Positions 31,225 to 43,805 of a stretch of 64,000 bases of DNA are shown in pieces; position 1 is the first letter of the stretch; the number at the start of each line of letters is the position of its first letter. The notes under the pieces are model-generated. The model was given only the letters and a program-made list of their open reading frames with translations. It made no database searches and was not told the origin of the DNA. Source of the stretch: Brachycybe producta (lineage: Eukaryota > Arthropoda > Diplopoda > Playtdesmida > Andrognathidae). A program made the position numbers and the translations under genes. The stretch spans positions 4,456,655 to 4,520,654 of the forward strand of contig JAUPFP010000013.1 of the NCBI GenBank assembly GCA_036925085.1, read 5' to 3'.

Positions 31225-33290
31225 CAGTATATATAGGGACTCTATGATGCATTAGAGCAACAATTATATAGCAACAATTTTAATGACAAACGTGACATTT
31301 ACATACAAAAATAAACACACAAATTCACAATACACAAGACAGAAATAGACTCGTAAATGATACATTATATTTATGAAGGGAATGCGACCCTCACTTGTTC
31401 AATTTAAGCTTTTTATCTAAACGAAAAAACTGAAGCAAAAAAAATTAATGATTACATTAATTACATTTGTATTTTTTCTTCTTCTCTGTGTCTTTATAAA
31501 TACAGAAAAAAAAATGGATTAAAACTTCAAAGTGGTTATTAACTTATTATTATGGGGTGGAGTTAAAATTCCCTTGTTCTAGGTAGATGATCGGGTCAAT
31601 AACAAAAAAGTTTGGGTCACGGAAATGTCTCTTATAATCTTCAAAATGAGAAATAAACAAACACACAAAAATGATATGAAAAATGTCTTTTACACATAAA
31701 TTATGTTAAAATATCAGAAATTTTTTTTTGGTCAAAACACATTTTGACCATTGACTGCTTAATTATCATTAATAAAGCAAAAATAATTGATATATTTTTA
31801 CAAACCAAAGACACTAGTAAGATGCTAACTTCCAGTTAATTATAAGTTAACTTATTGAAAAATCTAGCCTCTAAATGGTATCTTTGAATGAAAAAAAAAA
31901 ACTTAAAATATGTTTAAAAAACTCTTGGAAACTTAAACATTTTTTGACCATTGACCACTTAATTATCATTAATAAAGCAATAGGAATTCATTATTTTATT
32001 TTCTACCAACGAAAGAAACTGTGTATATCCCGTTTCCGATACAAAATTTAACCGTAGTTACATAACCAAGATTATAGTTAACTGCAGACAAGCTAGAAGT
32101 GGTACTTTTGTGTGTTTCCATTTTTTAAAAAAAAAAACATTTAACTGTGGTTAAACGATTTTGTGTCACTTCCTGTTCGGTTTCACAGTCTGTTAAACAG
32201 TTGTGCATTTTCAGTTAAAAAAATTGTTTGAACACGGAAAGCGATGTATTTAACCATTTAATTTAATAATATGGTTAACTACATTGCCTTAATGCAATTA
32301 ACTTCATTGTTCATAAATTGTATTATGGTTAATGTAACCACATTTGTTTTCCACTAGAAAATTAACTGTGATTAACTTTTTAACTGCACTTATTTTTTTT
32401 TGTAGTGGAAACGAGGTATAAATGGCTAACCACTCCGTTATTAATTAGTTAAATCATTGAAAAATTTAGCCTTGGAATGAAAAAAACAAAACAATTCTTT
32501 TGCTTTAATTATTAAAATTGACATTCAATTTCATATTTAAAAAAAAATAAACTGTAATATTTAATATACAGTATAATTATAGAAAATATAAAAGAAAAAT
32601 GAGAACACACACATACACAGACAAAACAAAAAAAGATAATTTTCTGGAAGGCCAGCCTAACCAAAATATATCAATTAATTATTATTATAAATCAAAAATA
32701 GATAATTAAAATACCATAAATTATGCTAATGAAGTAATTTTGGAGATTATTATTACATGAAAAATACAAAAAATTATAATTATTTTAGCCTACCATATTA
32801 CAAATTATAATTATAAATTTAGATACATGAGGTTTTGAGCGTTTTTATTAATTAATAATATTATCCATAATTATTTTTTAGTAATGAAGCGGATTGTTGT
32901 GACGTCACTTTTAAAGTTTTTTTTTTAAAAACACTTCATCTTTTGTTGCACGGATATTCTTTCACCTACATAATACACAATTAAACGATGACAAAAAAGT
33001 GCCATTTCACCTAAATAAATACACTTTATCAAGTACACAGTATTATTTTATTTAATTGAACACCATTGTTATCGTTAACAAGCACTTTGAAATTGTTTAA
33101 AACAAATCTTTACATCGTTTTTAATCAACTAAACTTCGAGCTGATTTGAATCAAAATTGAAGTCACAGGGGGCTCAAGAGGATGATGATCTTCGACGTAA
33201 AACGTTGATTGACTCAGCATTATAAACAAACTAAACTAAACTTAAATAAAGCTAAACTTAAAAGCTAGCCATGGACTCGCTATTTTTTTT
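31225..33290. other. No gene seen apart from one MITE
   Basis: A+T-rich. TTTTGACCATTGACYRCTTAATTATCATTAATAAAGCAA occurs twice (about 31743-31780 and 31938-31980), a direct repeat of about 40 bp. The MITE at 32028-32416 and one TGACGTCA (32900) are the only other structure. Confidence 0.5.
32028..32416. mobile_element. TA-flanked MITE, CCTCGTTTCCACTAC family, inverted copy
   Basis: Ends TCCCGTTTCCGATAC and TGTAGTGGAAACGAGG with flanking TA. CACTTCCTGTTCGG near 32168 shows it lies in reverse orientation relative to the other copies. Confidence 0.7.
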
Positions 33291-33296
33291 TTCCTC

Positions 33297-33690
33297 TTAA
33301 GGTGGCTGAATAGATAATTATTTTGTTTGTAGTGGCTAATGCTAAGCGCCATAGACGTGTTTTTTTTTGTTGTAAAATTCAGACGCAAAAACGTCAAGCG
33401 AATTTTTTTTTTTAGAAACAACATTATGAAAAAAATTCATAACTTTTTTCATGGCAATATCTTAAGAATAAATATTTTATAGTTCAGTTTGAAAAGGTTT
33501 TCAAAAGTGTCATAAAAAGTTTATTTTGAAAGATATCATCATGAAAAATCTTTTTATTATCATCAGCAACTATTCTAGTTTTTAAAACACTTTGAATTTT
33601 TTTTTCGTAATTGTTTTTCCTGAAAAAAAAACGTTCGTTTGAAAAAGTTAGAATTTTCTCAAAACCGCGGATGGAGGAAAGATTACCTCC
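33297..33690. mobile_element. TTAA-flanked MITE, GGTGGCTGAATAGAT family, right end lost
   Basis: Begins TTAAGGTGGCTGAATAGATA and carries the TAGTGGCTAATGCTAAGC and AACGTTCG blocks, but stops matching after the CCTCCTAT block, so the right terminal repeat is missing. It lies just downstream of the secreted-protein exon. Confidence 0.65.
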
Positions 33691-33903
33691 TATAAAAAAC
33701 ATAATAAGTCACAGCTGTTGCGGTGGTTTTAAGCTTAATTTTATTTTAAGCTAATGTTTTTAGTCTTTCAGATAATATTTTGAGTTACATATATAATAAA
33801 GTGATGATTGTTTGAAAATGTCTTTCCCAGTCTTTTCTAAATTTCAAACTTTATTAAGTCTACTGTCTTTGTAAATATACTGTAAATTCACTTTTCGAAG
33901 TCT

Positions 33904-33909
33904 TTTATT
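33904..33909 (-). terminator. Candidate poly(A) signals of the secreted-protein gene
   Basis: The minus strand reads AATAAA about 30 bp after the stop at 33938, and again at 33850-33855. Two canonical hexamers this close support the open frame being a terminal exon. Confidence 0.45.
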
Positions 33910-33937
33910 TTATTGAATTTCTTTTTCAGTGAATTTG

Positions 33938-34981
33938 TTATGCTCCATAATGAAACGGATTCTTTCTCTTGTACATTCTAAAACCGTTTCCGTGGTGTAA
34001 CAACTGTGTATCATCATCGGAAGATGGTTTTTTTCGACGTAAAAGATCCTGTAACCAATATCTTCTTGCCGGTGACTTATGAATGTAAACGGCACTTGGT
34101 TGGCCATTGGAGACGAATTTCGTTTTGAGACGGATAATTTTCGAAGGTGTGTATTTCTTTAGGTAAGGTGGCGGTTGTTGTTGTTGCGGTGGTGGTTGTG
34201 TACTACTACTACTACTACTACCACTTGTTGTAGCTTGAGTTGAATCATCTGTTAAAACAGATGGTTTTGTATTCATAATATCAGTTTCCTCCTCCTTTAA
34301 CTTTTCATCTTCTTCTTGTGGATTTGAAATAGGTTTCAGTTGATAGGAGGCCACAGGTCTAGCATTTGATATAAACGGAAGTGTGATTCTTTTGAATGGT
34401 TTGAATGTTGTTCTTGAAGGTAGTGTTGTTATTATTGGCCTTGTTGTAGTAGTAGTAGTAGTAGGAGGAGGAGGAGTAGGAGAAGTAGTAGTATTTGCTA
34501 CGGCAACCTGTTGTTGGATCTGATTCTTGTGATTTTCCAAGACGGAAGCAACAAGTGCTTCAAAGAATGGGTTAGGAGTTGGTGTTGGTGGTAATATTGT
34601 TGTTGTGGTTAAAGTTGGATTTTGTTGTTGGTTTCTCAATGGGGGTCGTTTTTGTTTTTTCTTATTGTTGTTATTGTTATGTGTTTGAAGCGGAAGTAGA
34701 TTCATAAGTAAGGAAGAAAGATCCAGTTTGTTGATGTAATAGATGGGAGAATTTGTGACTGCTAAAGTCGATGATGTAATTCGGTCTTCTTCTTCTTGTT
34801 GTAGTTGTTGTTGTTGTTGTTGGTCGCCTTTGGTGTTGCTGTTGTTATTATTGATGACAGCTGCAGGCTTTTTAGGTGGTGGGACGCCCATTAGATTGTA
34901 TGGTGGGGACAACGACATTGCCTCTGTGGTGGGAAACGATTGCAGTAAAAGGCTGCACGCAAGGACCACCACAGTCACCAT
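33938..34981 (-). CDS. Secreted low-complexity protein, family not recognised (last exon)
   Basis: An open frame of 347 codons from ATG 34981 to TAA 33938-33940. Residues 1-21 form a signal peptide (MVTVVVLACSLLLQSFPTTEA). The mature part alternates low-complexity tracts (poly-N, poly-Q, T/P-rich at about 122-182, poly-S at 254-260) with conserved-looking segments. F-I-S-N-A-R-P-V-A-S-Y (203-213) and F-V-S-N-G-Q-P-S-A-V-Y (289-299) are an internal duplication, each following a basic/hydrophobic run. Basic pairs (RR 306-307, RRKK 315-318, KRK 338-340) could be proteolytic sites. The length, coherent composition and duplication argue for a real gene despite simple-sequence content. AG at about 34997 after a pyrimidine-rich tract looks like a splice acceptor, so upstream exons probably exist, and in that frame RGLLR would precede the Met. 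Poly(A) hexamers follow the stop. Function unknown; a matrix, mucin-like or peptide-precursor role is only a guess. Confidence 0.7.
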   Translation of the reverse strand: MVTVVVLACSLLLQSFPTTEAMSLSPPYNLMGVPPPKKPAAVINNNNSNTKGDQQQQQQLQQEEEDRITSSTLAVTNSPIYYINKLDLSSLLMNLLPLQTHNNNNNKKKQKRPPLRNQQQNPTLTTTTILPPTPTPNPFFEALVASVLENHKNQIQQQVAVANTTTSPTPPPPTTTTTTTRPIITTLPSRTTFKPFKRITLPFISNARPVASYQLKPISNPQEEDEKLKEEETDIMNTKPSVLTDDSTQATTSGSSSSSSTQPPPQQQQPPPYLKKYTPSKIIRLKTKFVSNGQPSAVYIHKSPARRYWLQDLLRRKKPSSDDDTQLLHHGNGFRMYKRKNPFHYGA

Positions 34982-35125
34982 TCTTAGTAGACCTCTATAT
35001 TAAAAAAATGAAATAGAAAAAAGAAATATGATGGTTATTTATGAGTAGAGATATTTATTATTATAAAAATATGGGTTATTTTGGGGGGCTTTAATACTTT
35101 TTTTTTGAGTTTCACAATTAACAGT

Positions 35126-35649
35126 TTAAGGTGGCTGAATAGATATTTATTTTGTTTTTTGTTCCCTTGGATGTGGCACCATTGTAGTGGCTAATGCTAA
35201 GCTCCATAGATGTTTTTGGAAAAGAAACAACATTACGAAAAAGTTCGAATTCTTTTCAAAACTAGAATGGTAAAAAAATTATGCTCACAGCTTTTTTCAT
35301 GACAATATCCTAAAAAAATAAACATTTTATAGCAGTTTTTGAAAATCACCCGTGTTTGGAGGGGTTTTTTAATTGACATTTCATGAAAAACTATTTTTTC
35401 ATTTTTTTTAAAAAAAATAAACATAAAAAGGTTATTTTGAAAGATATCATTATGGAAAAAAAACTTTTAGCATTATCACCGACTATTCTAGTTTCTAAAA
35501 CACTTTTTTCGTAATGTTTCTCCTGAAAAAAAACGTTCGCTTGAAAAACAGAAATTTTCTGAAAACCGCAGGTGAGAAGGAAAAAGACCTCCTATTAGAG
35601 GAGATCCGGGGAGACGAAAACAAAATAAATATCTATTCAGCCACCTTAA
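35126..35649. mobile_element. TTAA-flanked MITE, GGTGGCTGAATAGAT family, intact ends
   Basis: The two ends are mirror images for about 30 bp, starting TTAAGGTGGCTGAATAGATA, with TTAA at 35126-35129 and 35646-35649. It is about 130 bp upstream of the secreted-protein exon, so it lies in that gene's 5' flank or an intron. Confidence 0.8.
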
Positions 35650-38600
35650 GTATTGTCCTGATTCTTTATGTTATTGTTGGACACAATTTGCGTTTTCTTC
35701 TTCTTCTTCTTCTTTAGAGAAGATAATATTTAACTATAAATGGTGGGGTCGTTTTCTAATGATAGTTAAGAGCATACATTTTCTGTAATACTATGTAATT
35801 AGGTAGGTATTTGATGGAGGAAAAAGGGTTATAACTTATAATGAACCGTTTCGGAGTTCTGGGATGTGGTTATTTGAACTTCCCTTAGTTTTTTTTATAA
35901 TATTATTTTAAAAAAATACTTTACATCCTCTTCTTCGTTTAACTGTCTCCTCATTAATTAATAATCCACAACATTTAATAATGTTTAAGTTTAAAAAAAA
36001 GGACGAGAACTTTTTTTTTCAGAAGCAACATTTATTTTGGGAAAAAAAAATCAAATTTCGTTAGAAATCGGAATCGTAAAACGTTTAAGCTAAAATATTT
36101 TCATGATTGATGATATTTTTAAAAATAAACTTTTCGTTAAAAACTTTTAGTAAAAATATGAAGATTAATATTTTCAAATTGCTATAAAAGGTTTATTTTA
36201 ATGATGAATTATTTTTCTTAAGGTGGAAACGTTATCAGGTAATTTCTAACTTAATTACAACCAATCAGAAAACGGAAGTTCTATCAGAACTGCAGTGGGG
36301 GGGACATGTTAGCAGTTTGTAGAGCTAACGTCGTCAGCCTCAATATTCTTAAAAAAATATATATTAGTTGCGGTCTTGTTTAAAGCGAACTGCTAGTAGT
36401 ACGCTGTGCGAAGCTTTATATTATGAGTTGCGGGGCTGTCGTCTCACAATGTATTTTATATATGAAAAAACGCCAAGCTTTGCACACAGCGACTAGCGAC
36501 ATTGTTTTTTCTTTGCACACAGGCGACTTTCGAAACACCGCGGGTGTTTTGAAAACGTGTTTGGTCTTGGCAGCAAATCGACTTCATTTTTGTCGCCGAA
36601 AAGTTTTTTCCAAAAGTCGCCTGTGTGTCAAGGCCCCTTAAAATTGTTTTGTCACACCGTCATTAGCGCCATTGCCCTCATAAAGTTTGCATCTAAAAAA
36701 AGTTTACATTTATATATTATGTAAATTTTTTTTGTCTAGTCTGTGTTAAGAGTTAAGAAATTTATTTGTAAATTGCCCAAAAAAAAAATTGCCATTGATC
36801 TTTGAAATTTATACGAAGAATAAAATCATCAAAGATGATTGATAAGAGGAATGATGGAATGTAAATCAATCATATCAATGCAAGTGATGATGATGATGAC
36901 CGATAAAAGAACAAGATTAGATTATTATGGTTAATATAATATAGACAACTAGGCCCCTGTGTCTACCAAAAATATCTTTAAGCAGTTCTATAAAAAATAA
37001 GATATTAAAAGTAAATGGTGGGTTGTTTGAGAGCGTTTTCATACATAAATTTGGGCACGTTCGAAATATATTTGGTGAATATAATATATACACGCAAAAT
37101 ATTTGCTTAAGGGCTCCAACCACTTTCTATTTTTATAGTATAATAATAATAATAATAATTTAATCATAATGAGAAATCAGTTTATATTTTTGAGCCTACA
37201 GGGTGAGGATCATCAAATTTGGCACATGTCTGAAATGATAATGTTATATGCATATTATCATGATTATTAATCAGGCATTATGAAAAAAAAAACCAGTTTA
37301 CATCAAATCTCAATTATGAAAGGTATTATTATTATGGGATTTCACATATTACTATTAGCAATGGAATGCTATATCAATTTATTGATAGAAAAGTGGCAGG
37401 TCTATTTTGCTTATTGGCAGTTCAATAGTAATTTTTCAGTGTATAAATTAAACAATTTTTTCTTCTTCTTCAGAATCAATAATAACTTGGTGAAACCATA
37501 CAATTAAATTTTTTAGAACAATTTGAAAATAATCAATTTTTACCCATATTTTTTGATTTTCAAACTACTGTAAAATACACTTCGTTTTCTAGGGCTATTG
37601 CTAAACTACTGCAGAGAGCTTGCTAAAACCTATTGTCGAAATATGAAAACTGATCATTGAACATAATGGTTTATATTATTGAGTACATATATATTAATTA
37701 ATAGTTAGTTCTTCTGAGTTTCGAATTCTGATATTCGAATTCTTAATTTAACTTTAAGAATAATGAAACTATCGTATTTTAAACAATTTATTATTAAGTT
37801 AATTTTAAAATTAGACAAAAATGGCTGACGTTTCGATTGCGATTACAATCATCTTCAGAGGATATATTAAAATATATAATTTTGTTACAAAAATGGGTTA
37901 AATCTAATAACACTTATTTTCATTAGTGACTTTATACAATGTTGAAATAAGTAAAATTTCCAAGAACTTGAGGTGTCCTTAAGTGTTTAGCTACTCTCCT
38001 AGTTTCTAAAACACTTTTAAGTGTTTGCTCCTGCGTTTAAACTGTGTTTATAATTTATTTATTAATTATGATGCTATGAGCCACGTTAAAAATGATCAAT
38101 TTGATAAAAATGTCATATTATTTACAGTTTTTATGTGTTTTTTTATGATGAAAGATAAAATATTCTTTCTTTTTGATTATCACTTAAAGATAAATGGCGA
38201 TAATAACTCATAAATATTTAAAAAACAATGTAGTCCATTGAAATTCAATTCAAAACTTAATTGAAAACAAACTTCCTTTTTTTCTTCTTCTTAACAAGTA
38301 AGAAACAATAAAAATAAAATTGTTGATTTTCTTGTTCTTAAATTAATATATTTTTTTTATTGGTATATCTTCATCTTTTCAAATCAGAATGAAATAAAAT
38401 ATGATTGTTATAATTTGTATTTTGCTTTAGGCACGGTAAGAATCAATTTTTAAAGTTGTTAATTGTTTTAAGTTGTGTATAGGTGTGAAAACTTATAAAT
38501 ACCTTGCACCTAATTTCTTGATTAAAATAAGGATTTTTTTATGTTTATAATTTCATAAATTAGAAATTCATATTATAAAATGAGAATGTCACGATATTTT

Positions 38601-39880
38601 TAGTTTGGAAAAACGTTGTTCTCAAGCTGTGGCTAACAATAGACCAATTCAATTTCGAAATTTACTAAATTGTCATGTGATTCAAGTGGGCTGCTAGTTG
38701 AGCACCACTTTGTTTAGTCTAGCCATGATTCCTTAATATGCCTATTGATAATAATGACGGTGAGGATGATGATGATGATGAGAAGAAGAAAAAAAAAAAG
38801 GGATTTGCATATTTCATCTATAATTATTTTGTTCTCAGCATGGATTTTCTATTTTTTAGAATCCATTTGAAAATGTTTCTTTTTCATGGAGTCGTTGTCC
38901 TGATTATGAGTTAATTTCTGGTTTTTGTGCGAGTCACGAATTAAAATTCATTGTTATAGAAGTAATTAAATGAAATGGTGGAAGTGCTATTTTAAAAAAA
39001 AAAAGGGTTAAGACCACCATCTAACGAACAAAAGACACATTTATGATATTCAGGAAATTTGTTTATTGCATATTTTAATTTCTTTTAAAAGCCAGTTAGA
39101 TAAATTTCTTTAGGTGGCTCCGAACAGCTTGAAAAGTGTGATCAACCCAACTTGCCGCCATTTCGTTTCGCGGTTGTTCCAATTAGTCGCCTTAGGTCCT
39201 AATTAGCACACAAACTACTTTTGGTGGCCTATATCGATTACAAAATGTTGTTGTAGGTGGCTGAGCTGTGGTTGCTATGTATTGTTATAGAAAGAAGCCG
39301 GACCTGGGCACACAAACGACAATTCGACTTAACTTTGTAGTCGAAATGGACCACCAAAAGTGGTCTGTCTGCCAAAAGCCTTATCGTCATCTCACATTCT
39401 CAGTGTTGTGGTTAATATGGGTAGGCCTATAATTACGGTGTGACAGTAATGCTGCCATACCTTTGGTGGGAAAATCTTCTTGTAATATCAATTTTAGGAC
39501 ACATTTTTTATTCAAAGTAATTACAATTACTAATTACATCAGTGAAAACTATTTAATTAGAATTACGGTTAGGGCTTACTAAATATTAAAAAAAAATTAA
39601 TTACAATTCCTCATTTGATTTCAATTCATTTGAATTACTTTCCAATCACAAATCAGATAATAGAGAAAGAATTGCAAAACTGAATATGGAAAATAACATT
39701 AAAATGCATAGTTAAAATTAAAGTAAAATAGTGTTAAAATAGTATTAAAATAGTTTAAAATGCGAAAATAAATAAAGTTTCAAATCACAAAGTTTCATAA
39801 GTAATGTGATGAATTACTAATAGGCTTAATATATTAAGCTAACTCACATAACAAAAGTTTATTTTGAAAGATATCAAGAT
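35650..39880. other. No gene seen
   Basis: Mostly A+T-rich. It holds the GCACACAGGCGAC repeat, a TTCTAGTTTCTAAAACACTT block at 37997-38016 from the GGTGGTTTTAAA family, and CCACCAAAAGTGG-type palindromes at 39210-39360 similar to the 44.9-kb element. Confidence 0.5.
36400..36645. repeat. Inverted-repeat element with GCACACAGGCGAC arms
   Basis: TGCACACAGGCGACTTTCG faces AAAAGTCGCCTGTGTGTC, followed by AAGGCCCCTTA. The sequence is locally more G+C-rich than its surroundings, like other MITEs here. The left end is not defined. Confidence 0.4.
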
Positions 39881-39893
39881 GAAACTACCATTA

Positions 39894-40205
39894 TACCTTG
39901 TACAATGTACACAGTCATGAGTTAAATGAATTCAAATTAAATGTGTTTAGGTGAATTGTACGGAATCCAGTTAAGGACATGAACCAAATAAAAATTGATT
40001 TTATTATTAATATTTTAAATTGAAATACAAAATCAATATTTTAATGTCAATACTTTCTATATTATATTTAAGTATTAACTCAATATTTTTCAGATTATTA
40101 ACTGAATAAATTGAATTCGACATATTCTTTGTTTGCCCTTCACGGAGCTCTGTAGAACACGTTTATTATTTAAATGCATTTAAATTATCAGGTGTGTACT
40201 AGGTA
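39894..40205. mobile_element. MITE, TACCTAGTACACAC family, copy 1
   Basis: Ends TACCTTGTACAATGTACACA and GTGTGTACTAGGTA are inverted. The A+T-rich interior (GACATGAACCAAATAAAAATTGA, AACTGAATAAATTGAATTC) is shared with two other copies. It interrupts a GGTGGTTTTAAA-family relic: AAGATATCAAGATGAAA precedes it and GAGTGAGCTACCCTTCTAG follows. Confidence 0.75.
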
Positions 40206-40963
40206 TTAGTGAGTGAGCTACCCTTCTAGTTTCTAAAACACTTAAAAGTTTCGTTTAATTTCACTCCTTTTAAGACAAGAATAATCAAGAATAGTTCGAG
40301 GGGCGTTTCCACGTAACAACAGACACCTTATCAAAAAAAGTCGGCTAATAACTATTCATAATAATAAATTATTAATAAATTTAAAATGTCGGCATTATTT
40401 ATATTATAATTAAAGGGCTTCATTTAAAAAAAATGTTTTTAATAGAAATCAGGTTTTTTCTCTTCTTATTATTATTTTATTTCTAAACAAAACAGGAAAG
40501 ACGTCAATAGTAAAAGTAATCGTGACGTCACAATCGTTCAATCTCATCTTCACTTCACTTTCTGTCACCTCATTTATCATTTTTCAGTCATTTTTTTTTA
40601 AATAAATATGGTAATTGGAAAGGTCTGATGGGGAGGAATAAATAAATTACATACCTGACTACAAACATACACATTTAAAATACATAATGGGTAATGGTTA
40701 TTATTATTATTACGAATATATATAAGGTTGTGGGGCTTTGGTTCACCTGGTCATGGACCAAATATTAATGTTTTTGCCACCTCGCCCTTCAAAAAAGAAA
40801 AACCTACCCTATTTTACTACTTCAATAGCTACCTGTATAGAAAACAACAAAAGAAAAACCTATTAATTTTTTTTCTTCCATATATGAGTTTGAAATTAAT
40901 TAGTTTTGTTTTGTCTTGTTGTTATTTTTTCTTCTTCTGTTTTGTTCCAATTGTTTTGGTTTC

Positions 40964-40992
40964 TTCTTTCTTTCTTTCTTTCTTTCTTTCTT
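40964..40992. repeat. (TTTC)n microsatellite
   Basis: Seven TTTC units ending before TTAGG. Confidence 0.9.
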
Positions 40993-41697
40993 AGGGGTGA
41001 AATCTTATTAGTAATTAGCTAGATATATAATGTACATTGGAGGTGGCGCCCCTGATTTGTGTGCCATAGCTGAGTTTGGTCAATGGATGGCGCCAATTCA
41101 ACTTAAGGCAAGTTAAGCGCTAAGGGTCGTCATTTTAATGATTGCTGTCAACTTTAGTGCTAAACTTATGAGGAGCTTTTAGATTAATTATTTGTCAGGC
41201 CCAAAAGAACTCCAAACATTCCAAGAACCCCATCATTTTAAAATGCGAGTATAGAACTTTTTTTTTCTTAAAAATTTCAATTTGGTTTAATTTTTGCCCG
41301 CAAAAAATAATGTTTGTTCCTTACTATTGTTTAAAATTAGTGTAAAATTTGGTATTCTGCACTAATTTTGAGCAAGAGTAGCGAACAAACATTTTTTTTT
41401 AAAATAAAAACGGTGCAAAGCCAATACTTTCCCAATGATTTTCTAATTAGTCTTTTTTTCTTACCACAGAAATTTGTCATTTTACGTTTTTGGTATTTTC
41501 TACTACAGTATTAGAAAAAGATAAATTTTTAATTCATTTGCCAGTGCAAATTTTAAACTTTATATTATATTTCATCGTGAAGTCATCACTATAATGAAAA
41601 ATCTAAGCTCCCAAACTTAAGAGGCCCATCGGGGAAAATGCCCGATTGTCCAATAGCCCAGTCCGTCTCTGGAATAAAGAGAAGTTTGAAGAAAGGC

Positions 41698-41861
41698 CAG
41701 GGTCGGATTAAGTCAAGAAGGGCATAGATCTAAGGCAATAAAAATTTAAAATAGGCAATAAAATGCCAATAATTATAATGTCGCAAACGTTTTTTGCATG
41801 GGCCCTCAAGAACTCCAGCCTACTTAGTCTAATCACCTAAATGTATTATAATCCGGCCCTG
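41698..41861. mobile_element. hAT-like MITE with CAGGGYCGGATTA ends
   Basis: Left end CAGGGTCGGATTAAG, right end TATAATCCGGCCCTG, flanked by perfect 8-bp repeats AGAAAGGC (41690-41697 and 41862-41869). The size (164 bp), ends and duplication length all fit hAT. Confidence 0.85.
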
Positions 41862-42779
41862 AGAAAGGCTATAACATAATACAATTAAAAAAAAGCTCAT
41901 TCATCCACGATACTTTTCTCTGAAATCGAGTTGAGCTACCTCTTTGTATATATATGCATCATGGTAATTACTAATTAGTAATTACGCTTTCTCTTAGTTA
42001 TTCTCATGTATATTGTATAGGTTGATAATGCAAAACTATTTACCTCCCCCTTCTCTCCTCTAATCCATCTCCTCTCCCCCGGGTTTTTTTGTTTACAAAG
42101 ATGCAATTAACGAACTTTTAAATTCCTAATTTGCCTTTCGATCTTTTTTCAACATCTCTCGATGTTATCAATCTTTTTTTTTCCAGTCTTGAAACGATTA
42201 ATTAGTTGAAGACAATTGACAGAATTAATGATATTATTAGAGAACTATACAAGAAGAAACAAAAAACGAAACGAAGTTACAATTATTTTAACAATAAGTT
42301 GCGTTTTGTTTGATATTAATTATAATGAACTCACTGTACAAGTGTTGTGTTAAAATGAACATTAGAGTTTACAAAACAAATGTCAATTTATTTATGTCAA
42401 ATGTCAGAAGGAGTCGATTTTAATTAATTTAGAGATATGTTTATATTCTAATGTCAAACTCAATTAATTGAATAAGTTACGGAAAAAAAAAAGAGAACTT
42501 GTTTTTCAAACATGAAATATGATGAATTCGACAACCTCCTTCCTCCATTAGTAAATCTATTAAACCGATTTTTAAAAAAGTTTAAAGTTTTTTTTTAGAA
42601 ATTAAAATAATTGAGAAATATGTTAAAAAAATTTTTTTTTCTCAAGATAATACCTGCAAAAATTAACATTTTATGACAATTTTAATAATAATATTCGAGT
42701 AATTTTCATTTTTTTATTAATATTTGCAACAACAAAAAACCGGAATTAATTTTGGAACTCTTGTTATTTTGCACTAAGG

Positions 42780-43090
42780 AGAAATTGAATGTGTGTTAGA
42801 AACTGGATGGGTAACTAGCTGATAATTTTTATTTTCATATTGATATATCTACATGTAAATGTAGTTCAAAATAAACTTTTTATAAACACAAAATTGAAAA
42901 CAAAATATTATCTGCTTAAAGTTTTGTAGTATTTTCAACCTGCGACATGAAAAGGTTATTTTTAAAATACAGTATATATCAACATGAAAATACTCACTAA
43001 AGTGATTTAACTAATCTTCTAGTTTCTAAAACATATTCAAGTTTGTCTTAATTCTGCTTCTGAAAGACAGGATAATTATAACCATATACT
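42780..43090. mobile_element. GGTGGTTTTAAA-family core
   Basis: GTTAGAAACTGGATGGGTAAC on the left mirrors TTCTAGTTTCTAAAAC on the right. The ATCAACATGAAAATACTC core and a TGAAAGACAGGATAATTAT tail follow. Outer ends are degraded. Confidence 0.5.
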
Positions 43091-43309
43091 TCGAGCAGCA
43101 AGCAGTTAGGGCATACACTTAAAAAGTACCTTAAAAAGCTAAATTTAAGACAGAAACTTCTAAAAGTTTGAACAAATGTTGAAAACAATGGAGGTTTTAC
43201 AAATTTACATGAAAAGTCTCCATAAAACATTTGAATAAAAAACAAAATCCCAAGTGTTTTTTGATGGAACATTTTTGGGATAAGTCTGACTTTCATTGAA
43301 CATTGGTAT

Positions 43310-43805
43310 AAAACCACTTTCCCACACGAACCACTTTTCGTGGTCGAGTTCAACTGCCACAGGTACTGTAGTAGGCTTGCTGTCACAGTCCAGTGATATT
43401 CATAAAGCACTATATGCTCGTACATGGGCAGGGCTGACCACTCCAGGAAAATTAGGGAGATTTTTGCTAGGACAGATTCATATTATTGTTTTTTTTTGAG
43501 TTCCTGAGGAAGTGGTAAATGGAGATAATTTTGTTTTGTGGGATTGACAATTGTATATTCAGTTTGTTTGTATTTATGTATATGTATATGTGCTTGGCAA
43601 GGGTTAATGCTGCATGTGGACTTTTATGTCCCTCTGCCATAGGCCTTTTTGGCTGCTAGCAGAGTACTAATTGTAATTGTAAAAACCGACCACTCAAGTT
43701 AACTTTTTTGCAGTTCACTCGATTGGTCGGTTTGTGTGAAAAGCTGCTGACTTACATTTTACAGTCGAACTCGGCCACAAAAAGTGGTCCACGTGAAAAA
43801 GTGAA
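43310..43805. mobile_element. Palindromic element split by a LINE 3' end
   Basis: CACACGAACCACTTTTCGTGG on the left and CCACAAAAAGTGGTCCACGTG on the right are inverted arms; the LINE fragment 43467-43682 lies between. GACCACT occurs directly on both sides of the LINE fragment. Confidence 0.5.
43467..43682 (+). mobile_element. 3' end of the same non-LTR retrotransposon family
   Basis: Shares CTAGGACAGATTCATATTATTG, the C-terminal remnant VPEEVVNGDNFVLWD-stop, the TTATGTCCCTCTGCCATAGG UTR and a TAATTGTAATTGTAA tail. It separates two halves of a palindromic element (43310-43466 and 43683-43805). Confidence 0.65.

Noticed and set aside
40728-40994. 88-codon plus-strand frame ending in Phe/Leu/Ser repeats
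   Set aside because: The C-terminal half is the translated TTTC microsatellite and neighbouring T-rich DNA.
43048-43425. 125-codon minus-strand frame
   Set aside because: Spans decayed transposon sequence up to a LINE insertion; composition looks like translated repeat.
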